This document shows, one piece after another, positions 1 through 7,841 of a DNA stretch of 64,000 nucleotides; positions within the stretch are counted from its first letter, which is position 1; every line of letters starts with the position of its first letter. Origin of the DNA: Hymenobacter wooponensis (GTDB lineage: Bacteria > Bacteroidota > Bacteroidia > Cytophagales > Hymenobacteraceae); NCBI RefSeq assembly GCF_004745865.1, contig NZ_SRKZ01000001.1, positions 1,240,001 to 1,304,000 on the forward strand, given 5' to 3'. Under the pieces are notes generated by a model, which had not been told where the DNA came from, ran no database searches, and was given only the letters and a program-made list of their open reading frames with translations. A program made the position numbers and the translations under genes.

Positions 1-1104
1 CGCTTCCCAAGAGTCTGTCCTGGCAGCCGGCACCTGCATCACCGTAGTAGCGCCGCCCCAATATGGCGAGGCAATCACCGTACCCTGGTAAGTACCCTGG
101 CCTACAATAAATACGCCTTCGGCAGCATGCTGCTCGCGCACAAGCTGGCCTACATTTATCTCTCCGTACTGCGCCATATCAGTGTAGCGAGCATCGCCTA
201 CGTGGGTGTTATGCTCCCACACAATGATTTTGGCTTCCGGGCCGTGAAAGCTCATCAGCCGGTTGATGGTTTCCGTCATATGCCGGTCGCGGATGTTCCA
301 GGATTCGGCGTTGCTGCGTACTGCCGTGCGGTAATAGCGTTCGGCATTCACAGCAATCAGCGCATTTTGCTCGGCATTGAATGCGCCTATGTGGTTATTG
401 GGCAAGCTTTTCATTTGATTCCGCACGGCCGCCAGCACGTTGTTTATCTCCGTAACACACGTGGCTCCCTGCAGTGTAGCTCTTCCATAGGCCTCCTCAT
501 TGCGATTATAAGATTGCAGGCACGCCAGAGCCTCCTCAACCGCACTGAGCGTTACTTGATCGGCTTCGGCAAAATCAGTCCGGATTCTTTCCAAGGAGGG
601 CCATAGGCTGTACACGTCTAACCCGAATATCCCTACCTGGCGAGCTGCGGGCTGTGTTTTATTATAGGTGCGCAGCCATTCGGCCAGGTCTGCCACTTCT
701 TGGTTTGCCCACAGCCACGTAGGCCACCGATCAAACCGCTCCAGCACTTGCCTTGCTGAAGTGGCTGTACTAACGCCCTTCACATAGCGATTCAGCTCAT
801 ACAAGTCAGGCCAGTCGCCCTCCACAGCAATCATGGTGAAGCCCTTCTCCTGAATCAGACGCTTGCTCAGGGTTGCTCGCCAAGTATAGAACTCCGCAGT
901 ACCGTGGGAGGCCTCGCCTAGCAACGCGTAACGGGCGGTTCCCAGCTGGTTAAGCAGCGGGTCCAGATCCTGGGCCGTTTCCAGACGAGATATTCCAGCG
1001 TCCGGAAGCGCAAGAGTGTTGCTCGGCGATTCAGAATCTTTATCGGAGCAGGCTGCCAAGCACCACCAGAAGCTTAAAAGCAGCGCAAATCGCAAGGTTT
1101 TCAT
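1..1104 (-). CDS. Erythromycin esterase family lipoprotein (3' end cut by window edge)
   Basis: Reading leftward from the ATG at 1104, the frame stays open to base 1, giving 368 codons without a stop. The N-terminus is a lipoprotein signal (MKTLRFALLL, lipobox LAAC with Cys19), so the protein is probably exported and lipid-anchored. The family call rests on GEASHGTAEFYTWR near residues 66-79 and WEHNTHVGDARYTD near 290-304. These are the Glu/His-containing blocks of the erythromycin esterase-like fold. Family members include macrolide esterases, but many are of unknown substrate, and nothing here shows macrolide activity. The C-terminus lies outside the window. It is transcribed divergently from sucD. 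Confidence 0.85.
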   Translation of the reverse strand, partial: MKTLRFALLLSFWWCLAACSDKDSESPSNTLALPDAGISRLETAQDLDPLLNQLGTARYALLGEASHGTAEFYTWRATLSKRLIQEKGFTMIAVEGDWPDLYELNRYVKGVSTATSARQVLERFDRWPTWLWANQEVADLAEWLRTYNKTQPAARQVGIFGLDVYSLWPSLERIRTDFAEADQVTLSAVEEALACLQSYNRNEEAYGRATLQGATCVTEINNVLAAVRNQMKSLPNNHIGAFNAEQNALIAVNAERYYRTAVRSNAESWNIRDRHMTETINRLMSFHGPEAKIIVWEHNTHVGDARYTDMAQYGEINVGQLVREQHAAEGVFIVGQGTYQGTVIASPYWGGATTVMQVPAARTDSWEA

Positions 1105-1341
1105 GACCCAATAATTTGTATGTGTTGGCTTCTATCCCTGGCGCCGAATACCGCGCAGCTATCCAGCGCGCCTAGCCCTTAGCATGCATTAGCTTGCTCT
1201 TACCTTTCTTCAGAAGCCGTTTTTAACTTCTCCCTGAAACTCAACCCAATAAAAAAAGTTATAGATGAGCACCAATAAATACTATACATTGGAGTACCAG
1301 TAGGTTGCCTTGCTTTAGGTGAAGCAGGCCAGAATAGGCCT

Positions 1342-1379
1342 AAGCCTGTTACTACATAGTTCGAAACGGTAACAGGCTT
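1342..1379. repeat. Inverted repeat next to the sucD promoter
   Basis: The arms AAGCCTGTTAC (1342-1352) and GTAACAGGCTT (1369-1379) match perfectly over 11 bp with a 16-nt loop. The right arm touches the -33 region of the sucD promoter. It could be a regulator-binding site or an RNA hairpin; the sequence does not decide. Confidence 0.55.
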
Positions 1380-1407
1380 GCCTCCGCCCCAAAAAAGGCT
1401 ACTTTTG
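1377..1407 (+). promoter_or_regulatory. Predicted sucD promoter (Bacteroidota type)
   Basis: The -7 element TACTTTTG (1400-1407) fits TAnnTTTG exactly. CTTG at 1377-1380 is one base off the -33 TTTG, with 19 bp between them. Transcription would start near 1414, giving a leader of about 60 nt before the ATG at 1477. Confidence 0.6.
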
Positions 1408-1476
1408 CACACCGCTAGCCTTCGGCTGGCGGGCATTCCCCACCCTCAACCCGCATCTTCCTCTAACTCTTCTTCT

Positions 1477-2358
1477 ATGAGTGTTCTGGTTAACAAGGAT
1501 TCCAAAGTGATTGTGCAGGGCTTCACCGGCTCGGAAGGGTCGTTCCACGCCCAACAGATGATTGAGTACGGCACCAACGTGGTAGGCGGCGTAACCCCCG
1601 GCAAAGGCGGCACCCAGCACCTCGACCGTCCCGTGTTCAACACCGTAGCCGAAGCAGTAGAGCAGGCGGGTGCTGACACCAGCATCATCTTCGTTCCCCC
1701 AGCTTTCGCCGCCGACGCTATCATGGAAGCCGCCGACGCAGGCATCAAAGTTATCGTGACCATCACTGAGGGTATCCCCACCAAGGACATGATTGCGGTG
1801 AAGGAGTACCTGAAGGGCCGTGAGGGTCTGCGCATGATCGGGCCAAACTGCCCTGGCGTAATGACCGCCGGCGAGTGCAAAGTGGGCATCATGCCTGGCT
1901 TTATCTTCCAGAAAGGTAAAATCGGTATCGTTTCGAAGTCGGGTACCCTGACCTACGAAGCTGTTGACCAGCTCACCAAAGCTGGCCTAGGCCAGACCAC
2001 GGCCATCGGCATTGGCGGCGACCCGATCATTGGCACCACTACCAAAGAAGCCGTGGAGTTGCTCATGAACGACCCCGAAACCGAAGGCATCGTGATGATC
2101 GGTGAAATCGGTGGCGGCATGGAAGCCGAAGCTGCTCGCTGGATCAAGGAAACCGGCAACAAGAAGCCCGTAGTTGGTTTCATTGCTGGCCAGACGGCTC
2201 CTCCCGGCCGCCGCATGGGCCACGCTGGTGCTATTGTAGGCGGCGCCGATGACACGGCTGCGGCTAAAATGGCCATCATGCGCGAGTGCGGTATCCACGT
2301 AGTAGACTCTCCCGCCGAAATTGGTGACACCATGCTGCGCGTACTAGGCGGCAAGTAA
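1477..2358 (+). CDS. sucD: Succinyl-CoA synthetase (ADP-forming) alpha subunit
   Basis: The 293-residue product is the alpha subunit of succinate-CoA ligase, which makes ATP or GTP from succinyl-CoA in the TCA cycle with the beta subunit SucC. Visible features are the CoA-binding Rossmann half ([19 protein letters not shown], residues 11-29; [10 protein letters not shown], 37-46), IGPNCPG (121-127) and [10 protein letters not shown], which carries the phosphorylated catalytic histidine (His249). The length is normal for the family. I chose ATG 1477, where homology starts ([10 protein letters not shown]); upstream in-frame codons lie in the promoter. sucC is not adjacent, as is common in Bacteroidota, and a strong terminator follows, so this is probably a single-gene unit. 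Confidence 0.97.
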   Translation: MSVLVNKDSKVIVQGFTGSEGSFHAQQMIEYGTNVVGGVTPGKGGTQHLDRPVFNTVAEAVEQAGADTSIIFVPPAFAADAIMEAADAGIKVIVTITEGIPTKDMIAVKEYLKGREGLRMIGPNCPGVMTAGECKVGIMPGFIFQKGKIGIVSKSGTLTYEAVDQLTKAGLGQTTAIGIGGDPIIGTTTKEAVELLMNDPETEGIVMIGEIGGGMEAEAARWIKETGNKKPVVGFIAGQTAPPGRRMGHAGAIVGGADDTAAAKMAIMRECGIHVVDSPAEIGDTMLRVLGGK

Positions 2359-2380
2359 TTGCTAGACCAATACCAGATAT

Positions 2381-2411
2381 AAAAAGCCCCGACGCGCGTC
2401 GGGGCTTTTTT
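2381..2411 (+). terminator. Rho-independent terminator after sucD
   Basis: Bases 2381-2410 form a perfect palindrome with 14-15-bp arms (AAAAAGCCCCGACG / CGTCGGGGCTTTTT) ending in a T-run, 22 nt after the stop. Confidence 0.92.
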
Positions 2412-2475
2412 GTTGGTTAAGCTTTACCAGCCCATATTTGGCTCTTATTACTCAGTTCACTATTCCGTACGTCTT

Positions 2476-3615
2476 ATGCACAGTACTACTAAATTATTAC
2501 TCGCCATCATCGGGGTTGCCGGCGCAACGGCGTGTACCAAAGAGGTTGAAAAGATTGTGGTGCAAGAACCCACCTACAGTTGGTCGGAGGTAAAGCAACT
2601 CAGCGGCAGCCAAAAAATTATCATCCAGCTCACCACGGATAAGAAGACGCTTTTTTTGCAGCAGCCGGGCATTTTTGGCCACGTTACGCCGCTGGCAAAC
2701 GTTCCTAGGCCACCTGATCAGGGCTACTTTCAGATTAAGTCGTACACAACTGACCCGCTGCCTTACGACATCAAAAACCGCTTACCCATGAACGCCAGCT
2801 TATTTCTGAAGCCGACACAGGTAGGCGACTCTGTTTTGAATGTGTACACTACGGCTAACCCGCCGTTTTCTAACGAGATATCAGAGATTCGTTTGCGACG
2901 AATCGATAAAACGGCGGATAGATTCGTCAACAACCGTTATAGCCCTTATGCTGCTTTCGGAGCCATTAGCAGCAACAATTATTCATTGGTTGGCTATACC
3001 ACTATTTCTGGAGATAGAGCTCTGCATTTTGTTCTCAGCAAGCTCACGTTACCCACCCGAACCCGGGGCCCCGTCGAAGTCACATCGCGCACGGTTTCTA
3101 TACCACTTGATAATACCAGCGACTTCTATACAATTTCAGTTATCGATGATTATTTCCTGGTTTCTAATGCGAATGATGGAATCTATAAAATTCGCGAAAA
3201 CGGGACAGTACGGAAAGTGGTCAATTCCCCACAAACGTTTACCACTGCCTATTACAAAGACCGTGGTACTCTCTATGCCATACAGGGTGATTATCAGTAC
3301 AGCATTTTGACCTCAACGGATGACGGGGAGACTTGGCAACGTAGTACAGGACTACCTAATTATTTTCGCAGTAGTACTTTCTACCCTGTCGGGGATAGTA
3401 TAGTAGGCGTTTCACACGGAGCAACCAATAACGTATTGTACACTCTTCGCTGGCAGGGCGCTAGATATCGGGTGCGCGAGTTGAAAAGCGACGGATTGAA
3501 CCAAGCTGACTTTACTGACCTAGTTCAGCTTGGCGATACGGTTTACCTGGGAACTACGAACGGGTTATTTAGGCAGCCTCTCAAAACCTTCTTTGAGAGC
3601 AAACCAAAGCAGTAG
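2476..3615 (+). CDS. Lipoprotein with an Asp-box, predicted beta-propeller
   Basis: The product has 379 residues. ATG 2476 gives a lipoprotein signal (MHSTTKLLLAIIGVAGATAC, Cys20), so it is probably anchored in the envelope. The body is rich in beta-strand and polar residues. STDDGETW (about 280-287) is an Asp-box of the sialidase/BNR type, seen in many beta-propellers. Repeated short segments such as DYFLVSNANDGIYKI and GDTVYLGTTNGLF also look like propeller blades. No catalytic residues can be assigned, so an enzyme function is not claimed. It lies just after the sucD terminator with its own hairpin downstream. Its role is unknown; binding of a polymer or protein partner is possible. Confidence 0.8.
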   Translation: MHSTTKLLLAIIGVAGATACTKEVEKIVVQEPTYSWSEVKQLSGSQKIIIQLTTDKKTLFLQQPGIFGHVTPLANVPRPPDQGYFQIKSYTTDPLPYDIKNRLPMNASLFLKPTQVGDSVLNVYTTANPPFSNEISEIRLRRIDKTADRFVNNRYSPYAAFGAISSNNYSLVGYTTISGDRALHFVLSKLTLPTRTRGPVEVTSRTVSIPLDNTSDFYTISVIDDYFLVSNANDGIYKIRENGTVRKVVNSPQTFTTAYYKDRGTLYAIQGDYQYSILTSTDDGETWQRSTGLPNYFRSSTFYPVGDSIVGVSHGATNNVLYTLRWQGARYRVRELKSDGLNQADFTDLVQLGDTVYLGTTNGLFRQPLKTFFESKPKQ

Positions 3616-3676
3616 TGCCCTTGGCATCTTGAGCCTGCTTCCGCGCTCAGCGGTGCCTTTCTAGGCCAGTAGCTAA

Positions 3677-3714
3677 AACAAGCCCGCATCGGCTTTCGCT
3701 GAGGCGGGCTTGTT
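3677..3714. terminator. Bidirectional terminator
   Basis: The arms AACAAGCCCGC (3677-3687) and GCGGGCTTGTT (3704-3714) lie between the ends of two convergent genes (stops at 3615 and 3720), so it can serve both. Confidence 0.85.
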
Positions 3715-3719
3715 ACTCT

Positions 3720-4484
3720 TTATTCTGGGCTCTGAGGTTGATTACGCTTCCAGAAAAGCTGCGGCCGTACTACCACTCCGGCACTTATCAGCATAGTAGT
3801 TGGCGTAATATTTCGCCGGTCCTGATTTTGGCGCTCCGCATGGCCCGGTATAGAGAAGCCCAAAGTGCCTAGCCCTTGCACTGCCCCTTCGCCAATGCGC
3901 ACAAAGCAGGTGGGCTCCAGAAAGAAGCGGTTGGAAGACGGATGAGGCTCATCGTTGCGAAGCAGCTTGCTGTAGCTTACAAACGTGTTTCTTAGAGACA
4001 AGCCATAGCTCCGCCCAGCGCTTTGCTTGGCAATGTATAGTTGGCCGTAGTAACGGGTGTAATTGGCTTCATAGTGAACCAATGAGCCAAATAATGGTAG
4101 AAGCACGCTCCCACTAGCGTCATAAATATTAGTGCGTGCAAACCCTACTCCGCCAATAGCGCCGAAGTAGGTAGCTTTGTCCTTCCCAATCATGCGGTAC
4201 ATACCCAGGCCTAGCCCCGCTTGCCGGTGCGAGTTACGGTAGTTGAACGTTGCGTTGTTGCGCGTTTCGCTGCCTTGGCTACTCTGCCCGGCCACTTCGC
4301 CCACCACCAACAAATGCGACACAGGCGAGTACGCAGCGCTTCCTTCAAAGCTGGTTAAGCCACGCACTGCCGCTGTAACCTCGATATCTCCCTTTTCCTT
4401 CAGCAACGGCGTACTGGGTACAGTGGGCACGTACACAGCACAACCGGTAAGCGCAATCCAACACAGTGATAGATATCTTTTCAT
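3720..4484 (-). CDS. Outer-membrane-type lipoprotein, paralogue of 5438-6175
   Basis: The product has 254 residues with a lipoprotein signal (MKRYLSLCWIALTGCAVY, Cys15) followed by YVPTVPSTPLLKEKGDIEVT. The rest has alternating hydrophobic and polar strands (GLGMYRMIGKDKATYFGAIG, SYGLSLRNTFVSYSKL), as in small outer-membrane beta-barrels. The pattern after the lipobox, xPPxxPLLxxxGxxxxx, recurs in the neighbour at 5438-6175, with an aligned GLG(L)Y middle and a C-terminal FLEPxxxxRI block, so the two are paralogues. No function is recognised. The gene faces the terminator at 3677-3714. Confidence 0.75.
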   Translation of the reverse strand: MKRYLSLCWIALTGCAVYVPTVPSTPLLKEKGDIEVTAAVRGLTSFEGSAAYSPVSHLLVVGEVAGQSSQGSETRNNATFNYRNSHRQAGLGLGMYRMIGKDKATYFGAIGGVGFARTNIYDASGSVLLPLFGSLVHYEANYTRYYGQLYIAKQSAGRSYGLSLRNTFVSYSKLLRNDEPHPSSNRFFLEPTCFVRIGEGAVQGLGTLGFSIPGHAERQNQDRRNITPTTMLISAGVVVRPQLFWKRNQPQSPE

Positions 4485-4723
4485 AAAAGTTAATTGCTAT
4501 ATAAGCTAAGTACTCAGATTGGCCGCTCATTCAGAAATTAACGTCTCCTTGGGTTAGAGTTTATCTGAGTAAGCTAACTCACGCAGAAACTCATGTAACG
4601 GCTTAGTTTAGCAGCTTTATTAAGACTGTAATTAGACTTCAGAAATAATCAGGCGTTCTATGCTATTCTTATAAAAGCCGCCCTAGCTGCAACCTCTCAC
4701 CAGCTAGTTTAGCTCACTATTAT

Positions 4724-5437
4724 ATGAGGTATTGTTTCTTGCTCACTGGCCTAGCGCTGCTTGTTGCCCACATAGGTTACGCTCAGGTTGCACCCATTGT
4801 GGCATTACCTGATGTTAAGGTTAGCAACCAGAGCAGCCACTTGGTGGTGGCGTCTGGCCGAGGCGACCGTAAAAACTGGCACCTTACAGCTCCAGGTGGT
4901 GCTACTGCAGTACGGTTTCTCGCGCCCCGAGAGAAGTACCACGAGTTGCGGCAGATACGCCTGCACTTACGGCACACAAATCAACTACGCGAAGGGCAAT
5001 TGCAGATCCGAATTGCCTCTGTAGCCACCACTGGCATTCCTGCCAATGACAACCTACTGCCAGTTAGCCTGTTGCTCTCAACCGCTGACTTACGCCGCGC
5101 CCGCAACCACCTCACCTTAGAGTGGCCTACGGCGCACCTAGTAGTACCAACGGGAGGTTTCTTTATTGTGATTGAGTGCCTAGGCCAGTCGGCTGATGAA
5201 TACGCTAGTCGGCTACTACCACCAGAAACTGATGGTAAGCTCCGCATTGAAATTAGTCACCGTACGCAACCTAACACATCTACTCGCATAGCAGATGCCA
5301 GCGGCTTCCCTGTACTGCAAGCCACTCAACCTGACTCTTCTGCCGCCGAGAGCTGGTACCGCGATACCGCGACGCAGCAGTGGCGCCGCAACCGGGTAGG
5401 CCAGTCAGGAATATTACTTGATGCAGTTTTTGAATAG
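4724..5437 (+). CDS. Secreted protein of unknown function
   Basis: The product has 237 residues with a Sec signal peptide (MRYCFLLTGLALLVAHIGYA, cleavage probably after residue 20). The mature part is beta-rich, and no family is recognised. A segment around residues 55-90 (TAVRFLAPREKYHELRQIRL) followed by QLQIRIASV and a later GFFIVIECLG suggests a jelly-roll or carbohydrate-binding-like sandwich, but this is inference. Its stop codon (5435-5437) directly abuts the stop of the convergent gene (5438-5440), leaving no room for a terminator between them. It lies between two paralogous envelope lipoproteins, which suggests a cell-surface role. Confidence 0.75.
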   Translation: MRYCFLLTGLALLVAHIGYAQVAPIVALPDVKVSNQSSHLVVASGRGDRKNWHLTAPGGATAVRFLAPREKYHELRQIRLHLRHTNQLREGQLQIRIASVATTGIPANDNLLPVSLLLSTADLRRARNHLTLEWPTAHLVVPTGGFFIVIECLGQSADEYASRLLPPETDGKLRIEISHRTQPNTSTRIADASGFPVLQATQPDSSAAESWYRDTATQQWRRNRVGQSGILLDAVFE

Positions 5438-6175
5438 TTATTTCTTGCCCTCTTGCCCGCCCACGTTCACTACAATACCAAACTGAAACACCGAGTTAGC
5501 TGCCTTCAGGTACTTCCGGTGGCGTAGGCCAAAGTTGCTACCGCTGATAAGCTGAAACTGCAACGGCCCCACCAACTGAATACGGGTGTACGTAATAGGC
5601 TCGAGAAAAACATTGTCTTCGGGGGCGTGTGCTTGGCCATCGAGCCGAAACTTATCAAGCTGCATGTAACTGATGCGCAAGGCGGTACCGTAGTTAACGG
5701 GCCAGTCGCGCCCCAGCACATGGAAGCTCTTGTGGTCTTTAGAGGTATAGTTGGCCTGGAGGAAGTACTTGGTCAGGTTGCCCTCCAGCGTACGTGTAAC
5801 GCCTTCGTCGGGCGTGCGCTCAATGCGCTTCGTTTTGCCTACACCCACGCCTCCGTAAAACTCCAGCACCCGAGTATCCCGGATGCGGGTGTAGTAGCCG
5901 AGGCCTACTTCGCCAAAATCGTGGTCTTCGGCCCGTTTCTTCTTATCAGTATGCAGAAAAGAGGCCGAGCCCATGATGCCCAGGTGGTTGGTAGCGGCGT
6001 AGGCTCCTTGCACACTGGTGTTTTGGCTGAAATTAGTCTGCAAGCTGCCGCTCCACTCGCCCTGCTGGGTGAGCAACGGTACCTGGGGCGGCGGCGGGAA
6101 GTACAAGGAGGAGCAGGCACTCAGGCACGGCAACACAACGAATAACAACAGGCGCAAGTAACGCGAAGCAAGCAT
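5438..6175 (-). CDS. Outer-membrane-type lipoprotein, paralogue of 3720-4484
   Basis: I chose ATG 6175, which gives 245 residues and a clean lipoprotein signal (MLASRYLRLLLFVVLPCLSAC, Cys21). An upstream in-frame ATG at 6238 would add a second hydrophobic stretch and is less likely. After the lipobox comes SSLYFPPPPQVPLL, then beta-strand repeats (LGIMGSASFL, FGEVGLGYYTRI, LEFYGGVGVGKT) and FLEPITYTRI near the C-terminus. The arrangement matches the gene at 3720-4484. It is probably a small envelope beta-barrel or barrel-like lipoprotein of unknown role. Confidence 0.75.
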   Translation of the reverse strand: MLASRYLRLLLFVVLPCLSACSSLYFPPPPQVPLLTQQGEWSGSLQTNFSQNTSVQGAYAATNHLGIMGSASFLHTDKKKRAEDHDFGEVGLGYYTRIRDTRVLEFYGGVGVGKTKRIERTPDEGVTRTLEGNLTKYFLQANYTSKDHKSFHVLGRDWPVNYGTALRISYMQLDKFRLDGQAHAPEDNVFLEPITYTRIQLVGPLQFQLISGSNFGLRHRKYLKAANSVFQFGIVVNVGGQEGKK

Positions 6176-6322
6176 AGGCTGAAAAAGACCAGTAATCAGG
6201 GGCAGAACGGCAAGTGAGCGGTTTCGTTGTGTAGTCATCAGGGCGGCCAGGCCGTATAGCCAGTAGCTGTTCAGCTTCAGCGCACAAATACGACAACTCA
6301 AAAGCCTTAAGTTCTGCTTTTT

Positions 6323-7714
6323 ATGCCTATTTCCTACGACGCCCTGATTATTGGCTCCGGTCAGGCCGGAAATCCTCTTGCTACCGCCCTAGCCAAAGCC
6401 GGACGCAAAGTAGCCATAGTGGAGAAATACTTGCTGGGCGGCTCCTGCATCAATTATGGCTGCTCACCAGTCAAAGCCATGCTGGCCTCCGCCGAACGGG
6501 TGCACCAAGTAGCCACCGCGCAGGAATACGGCGTACATGCTGCTCCGCCCGAAGTTGACTTCAAGGCAATTATGGCGCGCAAAGACACCATCATTCAGGA
6601 AATGCGTGATGGAGTACGCAAGAACCTGACAAAGGAACACTCGGGCATCACTGTGCTACACGGGCACGCCACCTTTACGGGGCCTAAAACGGTGCGCGTA
6701 ACGGGCCTCGATGGCCAGGTGCACGACTTGAAGGCACCACTCATCTTTATTAATACCGGCACTGAGTCGGCTATTCCGCCCATTGAAGGCTTAGCTGACA
6801 ACCACTTTCTGACCAATAAGAGCATTCTGGAGCTACAGGAGCTGCCAGAGCATCTGCTTATTCTGGGGGGTGGCTACATTGGCCTGGAGTTCGGGCAAAT
6901 GTTTCGCCGCTTCGGCAGCCGCGTTACTATCATTGAACACGCCAAGCAACTGCTTGAACGCGAAGATAATGACGTTTGCGAAGCCATGCAGGAGCAGCTA
7001 GGGGCCGATGGCGTAGAGTTCGTGCTAGGCGCCTATGTGCAACGCGTTTCCCGCAATGAAGAAGGTGCCTACACCCTCACGGCTCATACTGCGGCTGGTG
7101 AGCGGCGCCTGCGCGGCTCTCACTTGCTGGTGGCCATTGGCCGGAAGCCCAATACCGATGATCTAGGCCTAGAAGCTGCGGGCATTGAAACCAACGAGGA
7201 AGGGTATATCCTAGTTAATGAACGCCTGCAAACCAACGTGCGCGGTGTATATGCTCTCGGCGACGTGCACCCCGGCCCCCAGTTCACCCACCTCAGCTAC
7301 GACGATTACCGCGTAGTACGCGACAATATCATCCATCGCAAACGGCGCTCCGCCAAAGATCGGCCCCTGCCCTACGTAGTGTTTACTCAGCCTCAGCTAG
7401 GTCGTATAGGCTTATCAGAAAAACAGGCCCAAGAGCAAAAGCTTGACTACCGTGTAGCAACTATGCCCGTGCAATACGTGGGCCGCGCCCGTGAAACCGG
7501 TAATAAAGAAGGCTTCATGAAGGTGCTGGTAGATGCGCACAACCACATCATTGGGGCCACTATATTTTCGGAGCAAGGCGGCGAAATCATGTCAATGATT
7601 CAGCTCGCTATGGCTGGCAAAATCACGTGCGACCAACTTCAGAACATGGTATTTGCCCACCCTACCTGGGCTGAGTCACTGAATAACCTATTTGCAAAGT
7701 TGGAGAAGGCCTAG
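6323..7714 (+). CDS. FAD-dependent pyridine nucleotide-disulfide oxidoreductase (mercuric reductase / lipoamide dehydrogenase-like)
   Basis: The product has 463 residues. It has an N-terminal FAD-binding GSGQAGNPLA (11-20), a redox-active disulfide GGSCINYGCSPVK (Cys42 and Cys47), a second Rossmann motif GGGYIGLEFG for NAD(P)H, an FAD-contact YALGDV block and the C-terminal dimer domain with His446 and Glu451 (AHPTWAES). All catalytic parts of the class I flavoprotein disulfide reductases are present. The absence of an N-terminal heavy-metal domain and of a C-terminal vicinal Cys pair argues against true MerA. The isolated position, with no E1/E2 genes nearby, argues against the main lipoamide dehydrogenase. 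The substrate is unknown. It diverges from the lipoprotein gene at 6175. Confidence 0.88.
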   Translation: MPISYDALIIGSGQAGNPLATALAKAGRKVAIVEKYLLGGSCINYGCSPVKAMLASAERVHQVATAQEYGVHAAPPEVDFKAIMARKDTIIQEMRDGVRKNLTKEHSGITVLHGHATFTGPKTVRVTGLDGQVHDLKAPLIFINTGTESAIPPIEGLADNHFLTNKSILELQELPEHLLILGGGYIGLEFGQMFRRFGSRVTIIEHAKQLLEREDNDVCEAMQEQLGADGVEFVLGAYVQRVSRNEEGAYTLTAHTAAGERRLRGSHLLVAIGRKPNTDDLGLEAAGIETNEEGYILVNERLQTNVRGVYALGDVHPGPQFTHLSYDDYRVVRDNIIHRKRRSAKDRPLPYVVFTQPQLGRIGLSEKQAQEQKLDYRVATMPVQYVGRARETGNKEGFMKVLVDAHNHIIGATIFSEQGGEIMSMIQLAMAGKITCDQLQNMVFAHPTWAESLNNLFAKLEKA

Positions 7715-7767
7715 GGTAGACCAGCGAAAGAATATCTCTTAGTTGAGAACTAAGACTAGTAAACCCC

Positions 7768-7818
7768 AATACGAAAACCGCCCCTACAGCAAATAGCTAC
7801 AGGGGCGGTTTTCGTATT
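7768..7818. terminator. Bidirectional terminator between two convergent genes
   Basis: This is a perfect 18-bp stem: left arm 7768-7785, loop of 15 nt, right arm 7801-7818. It sits between the flavoenzyme (ends 7714) and rny (ends 7842). Confidence 0.88.
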
Positions 7819-7841
7819 ACAGCTCTAGGCTGACTGTGTAT

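Larger units (their letters stand above)
1105..1476. other. 372-bp divergent intergenic region
   Basis: This separates the esterase-like gene from sucD. It holds an 11-bp-arm inverted repeat (1342-1379) and a good Bacteroidota promoter for sucD (-7 element 1400-1407). The rest is fairly AT-rich, with a run of seven A near 1243. I see no RNA gene. A TTCGAA near 1361 is not in a tRNA-like context. Confidence 0.6.

Noticed and set aside
1355..1370. TTCGAA resembling a tRNA T-loop
   Set aside because: No T stem, acceptor or anticodon arm around it; it is the loop of an inverted repeat.
1378..1476. Upstream start for sucD
   Set aside because: It begins upstream of the -7 promoter element, and family homology starts at 1477.
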